From: Gemmatimonadaceae bacterium
Lineage (GTDB): Bacteria; Gemmatimonadota; Gemmatimonadetes; Gemmatimonadales; Gemmatimonadaceae
Assembly: GCA_019637355.1 (NCBI GenBank)
Contig: JAHBVT010000001.1
Span: 310,001 to 374,000, forward strand
DNA length: 64,000 nucleotides
Direction: 5' to 3'
Of this stretch, positions 37,527 to 46,678 are shown piece after piece. Both the position numbers and the translations under genes were made by a program. Each line of letters starts with the position of its first letter. The first letter of the stretch is position 1. The notes under the pieces were generated by a model. The model was not told where the DNA came from. It did no database searches and was given only the letters and a program-made list of their open reading frames with translations.

Positions 37527-38987
37527 TCAGCGAATCGGACGCTCGGCGACGAAATCATACATCGTGACGCGCCGGAGCCGATAGTACGCCACCCAGTATC
37601 CGCGCAATGACTGCAGGTACTGCAGCAGGGCCTGGTCCTTCTCCGTCTGCGCTTGGTACAGGATGTCCGGCCCGATGCGCCCGATGACATAGCGGTTCTT
37701 GGCCACGTCGAAGCGCTTGGCGCCGACCGTGTCAGCCTTCGCCGCAATAGCCAGTTGCCGGCGTGTGAGCGCGAGCTGGAGGGCGGCGAAATGTGCCTCC
37801 TGTGCGGTCTGTTCGCGGGTCTGACGCCCGGCGTGCTCAACGCGCTCGCCGTCGAGCTTGGCCGCTTGCATCTGCGCGGTGCGACCGCCCCACTGTACCA
37901 GGGGCACGGACACGGCGAGTGTGACGCGCTGCGCTTCGCCGAGGTCGCGATACACGTCGCCGACGCCGCCTAGTGAAGTCTGATTGAACCCCATCGACGC
38001 TTGCAGGGTGGCGCCGGCACCGGTGCCGTAGCGCGCTTCCGCAACGCGCCGGTCCGCCTGCGTCTCCTGCAGGTGCAAGTCGGCGATGGTCGCACGATTC
38101 CGAAGGGCCTGTTGCACGGCGAGCGTCGTATCAGCACGCAGTTCGGGAACGTCCGCATCCACGACGACCTCGAGCGCCGTACCGACTGGCAGGTTCAGCG
38201 CGAGACGCAAGGCCGCCAAGGTCCGGTCCCGCTCCAACCGGGCGCCGTCGAGCGCCACCTGCGCGCGCAGCAGCGCGAGTTCGCTCTGTAGGAGCTCGTT
38301 CTCTCCGAGGCGCCCGACCTCGAAGCGCCCGCGGTTGAGCGTATATAGGGTGTCGTTCACTGCCGCGTTCGTTTCGGCGTTCACCAACTGCAGTTGTGCC
38401 GTGTAGTAGTCGAAGAACGTATTGGTCGCCTGCACGGCGATATCTTCCATCGCCTCGAGGTACGCGCGCTCGGCGATGTCGGCCCGCAGGTCCTGCTCCC
38501 GGGAGTCCCATCGCAGGCGATTCGGCCGGAAAATATCCTGCCGGATGCCCAGCAAGAGCGGCGTCGAGTTCCAAAGCCGGTCGTTGATGCTGCCACCTCG
38601 ATCGAGGCGCGAGAGGGCGGAGCTCACGAACAGGTCTCCGCCCAACACGGGCAGGCGCTGCGTCAGCGCCATATTCGCCGAGGCCTCGTTCTGCTCCTGC
38701 TCACGGTAGACCGTCTGGCCCGTGACCGGGTCAATGACGGGGATGATGGAGCGGTTGTAGGAGGGCGCGTTCCCGGTCAGCGCGAGCTGGGGCAGCAGGC
38801 CGGCACCGAATGCGCGGTCCCGAGCCCGCGCCGCGTCCCGCGTCGCCGCCGCCGCCTTGGCCGCGTGGCTCTCGCGCTGCGCCCGCGCCACCGCATCCGC
38901 GAGAGAGAATCGCAACGGGGCCTGCGCCCATAGCGGCACGGCCCAGAGCAGCAGGACGGCCGCCACCGGCCGAATCGCTCGTGTCAT
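37527..38987 (-). CDS. TolC-family outer-membrane efflux protein
   Basis: 486 residues. Signal peptide (cleavage after PLWAQA, about 23). Two OEP repeats with long coiled-coil helices (about 30-90, 165-270, 290-340, 380-470) and amphipathic strands; NTFFDYYTAQLQLVNAE and AYYRLRRVTMYDFV are typical. Forms the outer-membrane channel for the HlyD-MacB type exporter encoded just upstream (4-nt gap). Confidence 0.92.
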   Translation of the reverse strand: MTRAIRPVAAVLLLWAVPLWAQAPLRFSLADAVARAQRESHAAKAAAATRDAARARDRAFGAGLLPQLALTGNAPSYNRSIIPVIDPVTGQTVYREQEQNEASANMALTQRLPVLGGDLFVSSALSRLDRGGSINDRLWNSTPLLLGIRQDIFRPNRLRWDSREQDLRADIAERAYLEAMEDIAVQATNTFFDYYTAQLQLVNAETNAAVNDTLYTLNRGRFEVGRLGENELLQSELALLRAQVALDGARLERDRTLAALRLALNLPVGTALEVVVDADVPELRADTTLAVQQALRNRATIADLHLQETQADRRVAEARYGTGAGATLQASMGFNQTSLGGVGDVYRDLGEAQRVTLAVSVPLVQWGGRTAQMQAAKLDGERVEHAGRQTREQTAQEAHFAALQLALTRRQLAIAAKADTVGAKRFDVAKNRYVIGRIGPDILYQAQTEKDQALLQYLQSLRGYWVAYYRLRRVTMYDFVAERPIR

Positions 38988-38991
38988 CGGT

Positions 38992-40386
38992 TCACTCGTA
39001 TCGAAGGCAGACCACCGGGTCCTGCCGCGCCGCGCGCCAAGCAGGGACGATGCCGAACACCAACCCCACCGTCAGCGAGACCCCGAAGGCCACCGCCACG
39101 GAGACGCCCGACACCATCGTCCGGATCCCGGCGAGGTGCTGGATGCCGACGCTGAGCGCCGTGCCGACCGCGATTCCCGCCACCCCGCCGGCGACGCTGA
39201 TCAACACCGCCTCGGCAAGGAACTGCGCAAGGATGTCCCGTTGCGTCGCGCCCATCGCGCGGCGCACGCCAATCTCCCGGATCCGCTCGAGGATCGAGGC
39301 CAGCATAATGTTCATAATGCCGATGCCGCCAACGATCAGGGAGATGCTCGCGATGGCGCCGAGTACCACGTTGAAGATGGTCTTGGCGCGCTGCTCCTGC
39401 TTGAGCAGCAGCTCCGGCACGGTCACCTCGAAGTCCACGACGCCGTTGTGGCGGCGCGTCAGCATCCGGCGCACGACGTCGGCAACCTGCGGTACCTGCC
39501 GCGAGTCCGCCACGCGCACCACGATTCGGTCCAACTGGTTCTGGTTTGAGCGCTCGGCGCGCACTTCGGCGGGCGGTTCCTCTGTCTCGGCCGTGGGGGC
39601 GCCCGCCGGGCGACTGGCCAACTCGATCTGCGCCTGGGTCACAAGGGCGCGGTTACGGTAGCGCAGCAGCAGCGATTGGACCGGGACGAAGACGTCCATT
39701 CCGATGTCGCGGAGGCCGAGCCGCTCGGTGTTCTCGCCGGCCACTTGTCGGTCCGCCAGCACGCCCACCACCGTGAGCCAGGTCTCTCCGACTTTGATGG
39801 GCCTGCCAATGGGGTCCTCGGTCGTGAAGAAGCGAGTACGGACGCCGTGGCCGATGATGGCGACGGGCCGCCCCTGCGCCATCTGCTCGGCCGTAAAGTG
39901 GCTGCCGCGGGCCAACTGCATATTGAGCAGGCGGAAGTACGCGCTGTCAACGCCGACGACGCGCCCCGACCGGCGGCGGCCTTCGCGCGTGATGGACGTG
40001 TTGAGGACGATCTCCGCACTGACCGCATCGACGCCCGGCACGTGGGCACGAATCGCTTCGGCATCGAGGTACGTGAGTCCCGGTGTGAAGCGCTTCGCCT
40101 GTCGCGCGTCCTCCTCCTCAGCGGCGCCCTCCTGCTGTTCGACATAGGGCGCGACGAGCACGTTGTTGGCGCCCAATAGCTTCATCTGCTCCAGAATCTC
40201 GGCTTCGGCGCCGCGTCCGATCGCGAGCATCGCGATGACGGAGGCCACGCCGAACAGGATGCCGAGCGAGGTCAGGCCGGCGCGCAGGCGATTGTGCGCC
40301 ACGGCCTCGAGGGCCGTGCGCAACGCAAACAGCGCGTGCGCGGCGAATGCCTGGCCGCGCGCCGTCCAGCGGCCGCCCTCAGGCAC
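38992..40386 (-). CDS. MacB-type ABC transporter permease
   Basis: 464 residues from GTG 40386. Four helices with a large periplasmic MacB_PCD domain: TM1 about 30-52 (RAGLTSLGILFGVASVIAML), periplasmic domain 55-335, then FtsX helices about 345-370, 395-420 and 430-450. IREIGVRRAMGAT near 378 is the coupling motif. No ATP-binding domain is present in this protein or in the operon, so the cognate ATPase must be elsewhere. Overlaps the HlyD gene by 8 nt. Confidence 0.92.
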   Translation of the reverse strand: MPEGGRWTARGQAFAAHALFALRTALEAVAHNRLRAGLTSLGILFGVASVIAMLAIGRGAEAEILEQMKLLGANNVLVAPYVEQQEGAAEEEDARQAKRFTPGLTYLDAEAIRAHVPGVDAVSAEIVLNTSITREGRRRSGRVVGVDSAYFRLLNMQLARGSHFTAEQMAQGRPVAIIGHGVRTRFFTTEDPIGRPIKVGETWLTVVGVLADRQVAGENTERLGLRDIGMDVFVPVQSLLLRYRNRALVTQAQIELASRPAGAPTAETEEPPAEVRAERSNQNQLDRIVVRVADSRQVPQVADVVRRMLTRRHNGVVDFEVTVPELLLKQEQRAKTIFNVVLGAIASISLIVGGIGIMNIMLASILERIREIGVRRAMGATQRDILAQFLAEAVLISVAGGVAGIAVGTALSVGIQHLAGIRTMVSGVSVAVAFGVSLTVGLVFGIVPAWRAARQDPVVCLRYE

Positions 40387-41707
40387 CGGGCGGAACGGAT
40401 CGCGTCGTGGTCGCCGTGTCGCCTGCGGCGGCTGGCGCGCCGCGAGTCGACCCTGGCAAGCGCACGGCCGAGAGCCGATCCGGATTCGGCGGTGGCACCA
40501 GCAGCACTTGATCCCCGGCCGACACACCCCGCAGCACGACGACCTCGTTGTCATTCATCACACCGGTCTCGACTTCCTGCCGGATGACGCGCACTCCGCT
40601 GCGGCGGAACACGTAGGGCACGTCGTCGATGGTCGTCACGGCCTCGAGCGGCACGGAGAGCGCGTCCGCGAGCCGTGCGGTCCGTACCGCGTTGCTCGTG
40701 GTCATCCCGGGCCGCAACGTGGTGTCCGCCCCCGACACCGTGATGCGCACTTCGAAGACCTTGGCATCGGTGTTGGGTCGCTGCTCCCCGACATTGGCGA
40801 CGCCCGCCACCACGCCTGCGAGCCGCTTCGTCGGATCGGAGTCCAGCGAGATCGTCACCTGCTGCCCGACAGCGACTCGCCGCACGTCGATTTCATTGAC
40901 GTAGGTGATCGACTCCATTTTCGAGAGGTCCGGAAGCGTCGCCACGTTCGGATCCCAGGGGCCGATCTGCGAGCCCGCGGTGCGCTTCTTGCCGTTCCAC
41001 TCCTTGACGTAGATCACCATTCCTTCGGATGGCGCGCGGATCGTGAAGCCCTGCGTGACTTGGTCCACGATGGTCAAGAGGTTGCGCTGCCGCTGCACGT
41101 CGGCACCGACCTCGTTCATCTTGGCTCGCGCTTGCTCCACCCTCGTCACGTAATCGAGCCGAGCCTGCGCCAGCGCCCGTTGCGCGCGCTCCAGGTCGAT
41201 CTCCGCCTGCCGCTGCACCGTGGGGGCCTCGTACACCGCCTGCTCACGCGCCAGCCGCCGCTCCTCAAGTGCGAGCTCCATCCCGCGGATGTCTTCCCGC
41301 GCTTTCGAGAGATTGAGTGTCGAGTCGAGCATCGCCTGCTCGAACTGCGCCTCCGCCTTCTGCAGCGCCAGCGATACGTCCGAGCGGCGCTGCGCCAGCG
41401 AGGAACGATCGAGTTCCGCCACGAAGTCGCCAGCCTTCACGATCGTCCCTTCGGGCACGAGCGTCTGGATGCGGATGTTGAAGGCGTTGGCCTGTTGCAT
41501 TCCGGGCGGCCCGGCGATCTGCACGAAGGACTGGGCGCGGAGCTCTCCCGCAGTGGTCACCAGCACCGTGAACTCGCCTTGGCGCACCGAAGCCACCAGC
41601 GAACTGCCGTCGTCGACCGCAGGGCGTGCCAGCAGCCACGCGCTGGGGACGCCCAGCAGGAGCAGCACCAGCACGATCATCGTCTTGCGGGACTTCGGAA
41701 GTCGCAC
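40379..41707 (-). CDS. HlyD-family periplasmic adaptor
   Basis: 442 residues from GTG 41707. Membrane anchor about 10-28, lipoyl/barrel halves (GEFTVLVTTAGELRAQS; PEGTIVKAGDFVAELD), a long coiled-coil hairpin about 110-220, and C-terminal membrane-proximal domain. Links the MacB-like permease to the TolC-like channel. First gene of the operon HlyD-permease-TolC-propeller. Upstream lies an 11-bp inverted repeat. Confidence 0.9.
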   Translation of the reverse strand: MRLPKSRKTMIVLVLLLLGVPSAWLLARPAVDDGSSLVASVRQGEFTVLVTTAGELRAQSFVQIAGPPGMQQANAFNIRIQTLVPEGTIVKAGDFVAELDRSSLAQRRSDVSLALQKAEAQFEQAMLDSTLNLSKAREDIRGMELALEERRLAREQAVYEAPTVQRQAEIDLERAQRALAQARLDYVTRVEQARAKMNEVGADVQRQRNLLTIVDQVTQGFTIRAPSEGMVIYVKEWNGKKRTAGSQIGPWDPNVATLPDLSKMESITYVNEIDVRRVAVGQQVTISLDSDPTKRLAGVVAGVANVGEQRPNTDAKVFEVRITVSGADTTLRPGMTTSNAVRTARLADALSVPLEAVTTIDDVPYVFRRSGVRVIRQEVETGVMNDNEVVVLRGVSAGDQVLLVPPPNPDRLSAVRLPGSTRGAPAAAGDTATTTRSVPPGA

Positions 41708-41785
41708 GGATCGCGTCTCGAGAGAGGGGTGGGAGTCCTGCAGGGGGCGGCGCGAATCACCCGCTCCCCTTAGACGTCTGGAGCG

Positions 41786-41845
41786 CGCCAAGGGTTGCAC
41801 TGCCCTCCGCTCGCCGCCAGCGACGATGCGGGGGAACCCTTGGCG
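41786..41845. promoter_or_regulatory. Long inverted repeat upstream of export operon
   Basis: CGCCAAGGGTT and AACCCTTGGCG, 11-nt perfect arms 38 nt apart, 79 nt upstream of the HlyD GTG. Could be a leader stem-loop or a two-site operator. The remainder of the 233-nt gap shows no gene. Confidence 0.4.
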
Positions 41846-41940
41846 GCGCATCCCCCTTCACGGACTCTTAATGAAGTGCTAATGCCGCGGCGTGGATTGG
41901 CTGACCAGCCCCAGTCCACGCGAAGGCTGACCATCGCCCG

Positions 41941-42786
41941 TCAGTACCCGAGCCGTCGCAAATACTCGCGCCCCGCCGCCACCGTCGCCCACGCATCCGC
42001 CGGCTCGTCGTGCTCCACGAACACGTTGCGCACCCGCCCCTCCAACGCCACCGACAGCAGCCGTCGCCAGTCGATCACACCGTGCCCGACGTCCATCTGC
42101 CGGTGATCCGGCGGGCCCGCGGAATCCTTCAGGTGCAGGTGCGTGATGCGATCGCGATGCCGCTGCAGCAACTGGACCGGGTCGTGCCCGGCCTTGAACG
42201 CCCAGAAGCAGTCGAGCTCGATGTCCACGTACGCGGGATCGCTGGTCGCGAGCAGCAGGTCCCAGCGCGTCTGCTCGCCGATGCGCTCGAACTCAAAGTC
42301 GTGATTGTGGTATCCGGTGCGGATCCCGTGGGCGCTGGCCTGACGGCCGGCGGCGCTGAGGAGGGCGCCGAGTCGCCCAAAGCCCTCGGCGCTGCGCTGG
42401 GCAGGTGCGGTCCACGCGACAATCAGATGCTTGTGGCCCATCGCCTGCGCCGTCGCGATCGTGGCATCAATACGCTCAGGCTGCAGCGCCTCGACAGGTA
42501 CGTGCCACGCCGGCGCCTTGAGGCTGAGGGCGTCGAGCTGCGAGCGCAGCACAGAAGGCGAGCGGCCCCAGTCGCCCCACCACTCGATCTCCTGGTACCC
42601 GAGTCTTGCGATTTCGCGCAGCGTCCCTTCCGGATCCGCCCGCATCTCGTTGCGCAGCGTGTACAACTGCACGCCCACGCCGTCGAGCGCCCGCGAAGCC
42701 GGGAAGGCGCGCAGCGCGCGGGGGAGGGCGCTGGCGGCAAGCGCCGCGGCACCGAGGGAACGAAGCATCGAGCGGCGGGTCGTCAC
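41941..42786 (-). CDS. Sugar phosphate isomerase/epimerase (TIM barrel), Tat-like signal
   Basis: 281 residues from GTG 42786. TTRRSMLRSLGAAALAASAL is a twin-arginine-type export signal. AP-endonuclease-2/xylose-isomerase-like TIM barrel: VGVQLYTLRNEMRADP, GYQEIEWWGDW, GYHNHDFEFE, VDIELDCFWAFKAGHDP, THLHLKD, VFVEHDEP; these His/Glu/Asp form the metal site. Exported members occur in 3-keto-glycoside pathways. GTGA overlap with the MFS-acyltransferase gene; last of four genes. Confidence 0.88.
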   Translation of the reverse strand: MTTRRSMLRSLGAAALAASALPRALRAFPASRALDGVGVQLYTLRNEMRADPEGTLREIARLGYQEIEWWGDWGRSPSVLRSQLDALSLKAPAWHVPVEALQPERIDATIATAQAMGHKHLIVAWTAPAQRSAEGFGRLGALLSAAGRQASAHGIRTGYHNHDFEFERIGEQTRWDLLLATSDPAYVDIELDCFWAFKAGHDPVQLLQRHRDRITHLHLKDSAGPPDHRQMDVGHGVIDWRRLLSVALEGRVRNVFVEHDEPADAWATVAAGREYLRRLGY

Positions 42787-44585
42787 GGGATGTACTTCCT
42801 CGGGTCGAAGGCCATCTGCGGTGTGTAGAGCGCGCGCAGCGTCTGGATGTCGCGGTCGGGGTCGCCGGTGGTCGCGAACGGCGGATGGATATGAATAGAG
42901 CGCGTGGAGAAGTCGAACGCCACCGGCACGATGGGTATCTGGGCCTTGTGCGCGATCCACCAGAAGCCGGAGCGCCAGCGCGGCGTGGCTTTGCGCGTGC
43001 CCTCGGGCGAGAGCGCGATGGTCACGCGCTCGCGCTGCTGCACGAGCTCGGCGGTCTGGGTCACGACGTCCTGCTTGCTGAAACGGTCCACCGGGATACC
43101 GCCCAGCCAGCGCATCAACAGGCCCAGCGGAAAACGGAACAGCGTGTCCTTGCCGAGGAATGTACCGCGCAGGCCGATGGCGTATTTGGCCATCACGCCG
43201 ACGCAGAAGTCCCAGTTGGAGGTGTGCGGCGCGACGATGAGCACCATCTTCTTCACGTCGGGGATGGGCTCGCCGGTGAACCTCCACCCGAAGATCCGCA
43301 TCAGCCCAGTGGCGACGGTGCGCGTGAAGGCATTGCCGCGCGAGTCCACGCTCGGCGCGAGCACGGGGACGTTGACCACGCCCCCGCGGCGTCCGGGCGG
43401 GTCGGGCAGGCGGTCGCTGCGCGCGATGGGGCCGAGCACGCGCCAGCTGAACAGGCCGAACGCCGAGAGCAACAGGCCGACGCCGGTGAAGATCGTCGAC
43501 CAGGCCGGCGCGCCGTCGGCGCGTCGCAGCACTTCCACCAGCGTGCCGCCGACGAGCGGGCCGGTGAGGAAGCCGAACGAGCCCGCCACCTGGAAGCTGC
43601 CGAAGAGGCCTTCCCCTGCGCCGCGCTTCGCGAAGTCGCTGACGAGCACGAGGCTCGGGGCGAACATCAGCGCGCTGAGTACGCCGCTGGCGATCATCGC
43701 CCAAGGCAGCAGTGACATCGGCAGGAAGCCATACAGCGCGTACACGCCGCCGAAGGCCACGTTGGCGCCGATGAGTGGCCAGAACCAGCCGACGCGGTCA
43801 GCGAGCTTGCCGGCCGGCCAACTCAGCACGGCGAAGGGCAGCAGGAACAAGGACATCAGCATTCCGCGCGTGGCGGCACCGACGCCGTGCACCTCGGTCA
43901 GGAACAGCGTGAACGTCGAGACGAAGATGCCGATCAAGAAGCGGTCGGCGAAGCCATACGCCAGCGGCATCCAGCTCACGAGGCGGCGGCGGTCCCAGCG
44001 ATACCGCGCCTGCGGGTCGCGCGCGGGCGCGGCAGACTCGGGGACGAACGCGCCGGTCACGGACGCGAGCAGCAGCAGCACCGCGCCGACGCGATACACG
44101 CTGAGCGGATCGCGGTCGATCAAGAGGCCGCCCAACGGTGCGCCGACACCGACGCCGACCATCAGCGCGCCGGCCACCAAACCCAGCGACGCCCCGCGAC
44201 GCTCCCCGCCGCTGCGGTTGGCGGCAATCATCAGGAAGGTCACCGCCGGCAGGTGCGCGATGCCGTCGAGCGCGCGCCAGGCGAAGAGCCCCGCCAGCGT
44301 CGTCGACGCGCCCATCCCGACGAACGAGACGGCGTCGAGCGCCAGCAGGCCCATCACCCAGCGCCGCGTCTGCGGCCAGCGACGGTGCAGGGCCATCGCG
44401 ACGGGCACGGCGACGATGCCGGCCAACTGGTTGAGCGAGACGAACAGGTGCGCCTGGAACCGCGTCCCGCCGTGCCGGTCGACCACGAGCTCGGTGAGCC
44501 CGGGGACCAGCAGCGTGATGGGGACCAGCGTCAGGAACGTCGCGAGCGCGATAGCGCCCAGCGCCGGGGTATTCGAGCGCGTCAC
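42783..44585 (-). CDS. MFS transporter fused to PlsC-type acyltransferase
   Basis: 600 residues from GTG 44585. Residues about 10-395 form a twelve-helix MFS domain. Residues about 420-600 form a lysophospholipid-type acyltransferase: APHTSNWDF supplies the H-x4-D site, RGTFLGKDTLFRFP and GGIPVDRF bind the glycerophosphate, PEGTRK is block III. The layout recalls LplT-Aas fusions that flip and re-acylate lysophospholipids, but the MFS half looks closer to drug/sugar exporters. One uninterrupted frame links the halves, so the fusion is real. Confidence 0.88.
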   Translation of the reverse strand: MTRSNTPALGAIALATFLTLVPITLLVPGLTELVVDRHGGTRFQAHLFVSLNQLAGIVAVPVAMALHRRWPQTRRWVMGLLALDAVSFVGMGASTTLAGLFAWRALDGIAHLPAVTFLMIAANRSGGERRGASLGLVAGALMVGVGVGAPLGGLLIDRDPLSVYRVGAVLLLLASVTGAFVPESAAPARDPQARYRWDRRRLVSWMPLAYGFADRFLIGIFVSTFTLFLTEVHGVGAATRGMLMSLFLLPFAVLSWPAGKLADRVGWFWPLIGANVAFGGVYALYGFLPMSLLPWAMIASGVLSALMFAPSLVLVSDFAKRGAGEGLFGSFQVAGSFGFLTGPLVGGTLVEVLRRADGAPAWSTIFTGVGLLLSAFGLFSWRVLGPIARSDRLPDPPGRRGGVVNVPVLAPSVDSRGNAFTRTVATGLMRIFGWRFTGEPIPDVKKMVLIVAPHTSNWDFCVGVMAKYAIGLRGTFLGKDTLFRFPLGLLMRWLGGIPVDRFSKQDVVTQTAELVQQRERVTIALSPEGTRKATPRWRSGFWWIAHKAQIPIVPVAFDFSTRSIHIHPPFATTGDPDRDIQTLRALYTPQMAFDPRKYIP

Positions 44586-44594
44586 GCCCGAAAT

Positions 44595-45416
44595 CTACTT
44601 GAAGCCATCCTCATAAAGGTCGGCCAGCCGGCCCAGCGAGCTACCAAAATCCCCAGTGGACTCGGCCACCTGCAGCGCCGCATCGAGCTCCGGCGTGAGA
44701 ATCGGGCTGCCGCGCAGCGTCACGCTCAGCGGCTGCGAGGCCAAGGCCCGCTCGCCGAATCGCCGCACGTGCGCGTACAGCTGCGGGTCCCCCGACGATT
44801 CGGCTGCCAGCATTGCCGCGCGTGGCAGTGGCAGGCCGGCCTCGATGCATAGGGCCAGCGTGCGCGCAAATCGCGCCCGCACGAACTGCGACCGCCGCTG
44901 GTATCGTTGTGCCAGCCCGGCCAGCACGACCCCGCCGCCGGCGAACCAACCCACCAAGCCGAGCGCCACGATCGTGAAGTACGCCTTTACCTGGCCGTAG
45001 AAGATCAAGGGCAGCGGCGCGACCCACACCGCGAACAGCGTGAGGAACATCGGGTAGGTCATCCACTTCTTCACCTGCAGGATCATCCGGTACTGCCGCT
45101 GGTGAAAGTCGGCGAGATGCGTGAGCATTTCCGCCAACTGTCCGGATTCTTCGCCCATTCGCAGCAGCGCGGCCTCGAAGGGCTCGAACAGCTTCGGCGC
45201 GGCACGCACCAGGCTGGCGATGTCCTTGCCCTTCGACGTGCCGGCGAGGAGATGATCGCGGATCGCGCCGGTCGCCCCGCCGCGCGCGACGGTCTTGGAG
45301 AGGATCGCTGGGTGGGTCAGCCCGGCGCTGAGCCCCATCCGCCAGCCACGATAGAACTCGGAGCGGTCGCGCCCGTCGTCGAAGGCGCGCATCACCGCGG
45401 CGATCGACGTCTTCAC
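44595..45416 (-). CDS. Lone type II secretion F (T2SSF) domain protein
   Basis: 273 residues from GTG 45416, overlapping the MFS stop (GTGA). Looks like a GspF/PilC membrane platform protein: SAGLTHPAILSKTVARGGATG, LFEPFEAALLRMGEESGQLAEML, TM about 135-160 and 165-185, then the second repeat with LCIEAGLPLPRAAMLAAE and ALQVAESTGDFGSSLGRLADLYED. No ATPase, pilin or secretin gene is near. Sits between two MFS genes in one operon, which is odd. Confidence 0.85.
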   Translation of the reverse strand: MKTSIAAVMRAFDDGRDRSEFYRGWRMGLSAGLTHPAILSKTVARGGATGAIRDHLLAGTSKGKDIASLVRAAPKLFEPFEAALLRMGEESGQLAEMLTHLADFHQRQYRMILQVKKWMTYPMFLTLFAVWVAPLPLIFYGQVKAYFTIVALGLVGWFAGGGVVLAGLAQRYQRRSQFVRARFARTLALCIEAGLPLPRAAMLAAESSGDPQLYAHVRRFGERALASQPLSVTLRGSPILTPELDAALQVAESTGDFGSSLGRLADLYEDGFK

Positions 45417-46597
45417 GCCACGGCCCTCGCCGCGCGTTCTTCGCGCACCAAGTGGCGCAGCGCCCACACGCCCAATGCCGGCCCCACGGCCAGCAGAGCG
45501 AAAGCACCTTCCCAGCCCACGCGCGCCACGGCCGGCGGAATGAGTTGGATGGTGAGCGTCGTGAGCAGGAAGCCCAGCGACACCTGCACCGTCAGCGCCG
45601 TGCCCACCGCGTGCGCCGGCACCGACTCCGTCACCAACGCCGAGAACTGCGCCGAGTCGGCGATGATGAAAAAGCCCCAAGCCAATGCGAGGATGGCGAC
45701 AAGCCACGGAGCGCGCCCAAAGGCGAAGCCGATCGCCAGCGCCAGCGCCCCGCTGGCGAGCATCGCACGTGAGGCCACGCGGGCGCGTCCGATGCGATCG
45801 CCCACGACACCGCCCCAGAGGCAGCCGAAGCCGCCGATGGCGATCGTCGCGAAGGCCAGCACGCCCACCCAGGGCGCCGCCGCCGATTCAGCGCGGCCAC
45901 TCGACGCCACGGCACTCGCGGCCAGGAACGCCGGAATCCAGGTCCAGTAGGAGTAGAGCTCGGCCATATGCCCAAGGTAGCCGCCGGTGGCCTGCCGCCA
46001 ACGGGCACTGCGCAGCACTTCGCCCACCAAGCCCCACGAGAACGGGCGCGCCGGGAACGCGAAGGGGCCGTCGAACCAGCGCCAGTGGATGAGCGCGGCG
46101 GCCAGCAACGCTGAGCACGAGGCGGCGATGATGGGGACGGCGAAGGGCAGGGCCGGAATCGCGTGCCACAGGTACGGCGAGGCCTTGCCGACGGTGAGCG
46201 CCCCGACGACGAAGGCGATCGCGATGCCGCGGCGGGCGAGAAACCAAGTCGCCGCCATCTTCATCGCGGGCGGATACACACCAGCGAGCATCGCACCGGT
46301 GAGGGCGCGGCCGAGCAGGGCGGTGCCGTATCCCGGCGCGACCAAGAGCAGGAGGTTGGCGGCAGCGCCGAGCACCGCGCAGACAGCGAAGAGCCGACGG
46401 GCCGGAATGACGTCGGCGAGGTTGAGCAGGGCCGAGACAGCTGTGCCGGCGACGAAGCCCAGCTGGACGGCCGTGGAGAGCCCACCGACTTGGGCGGGCG
46501 ACAGCTCCCAGCGCAGGGTCAGGGCCGGCGCCGCGGCGCTACCGGCGAACCACAGGCTCATCCCCAGCAGCTCGGCCACGGCCACCAGCGCGAGCAT
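45413..46597 (-). CDS. MFS transporter
   Basis: 394 residues from ATG 46597; ATG 46675 would add 26 polar residues but leave only 3 nt to the divergent AAA gene. Twelve predicted helices; AELLGMSLWFAGSAAAPAL and LGRALTGAMLAGVYPPAMKM are typical of the CynX/NimT-like or nitrate-type MFS branch. Substrate unknown. First gene of the four-gene minus operon MFS, T2SSF, MFS-PlsC, TIM barrel. Confidence 0.85.
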   Translation of the reverse strand: MLALVAVAELLGMSLWFAGSAAAPALTLRWELSPAQVGGLSTAVQLGFVAGTAVSALLNLADVIPARRLFAVCAVLGAAANLLLLVAPGYGTALLGRALTGAMLAGVYPPAMKMAATWFLARRGIAIAFVVGALTVGKASPYLWHAIPALPFAVPIIAASCSALLAAALIHWRWFDGPFAFPARPFSWGLVGEVLRSARWRQATGGYLGHMAELYSYWTWIPAFLAASAVASSGRAESAAAPWVGVLAFATIAIGGFGCLWGGVVGDRIGRARVASRAMLASGALALAIGFAFGRAPWLVAILALAWGFFIIADSAQFSALVTESVPAHAVGTALTVQVSLGFLLTTLTIQLIPPAVARVGWEGAFALLAVGPALGVWALRHLVREERAARAVA

Positions 46598-46678
46598 CCG
46601 CCAGGCTTGGGCGGGTGGGTGCGAAGTGTCGTCCGGCGCGGTAACTTGGCGCCCATCTCCCGCAGAGGCGTGCATCGC

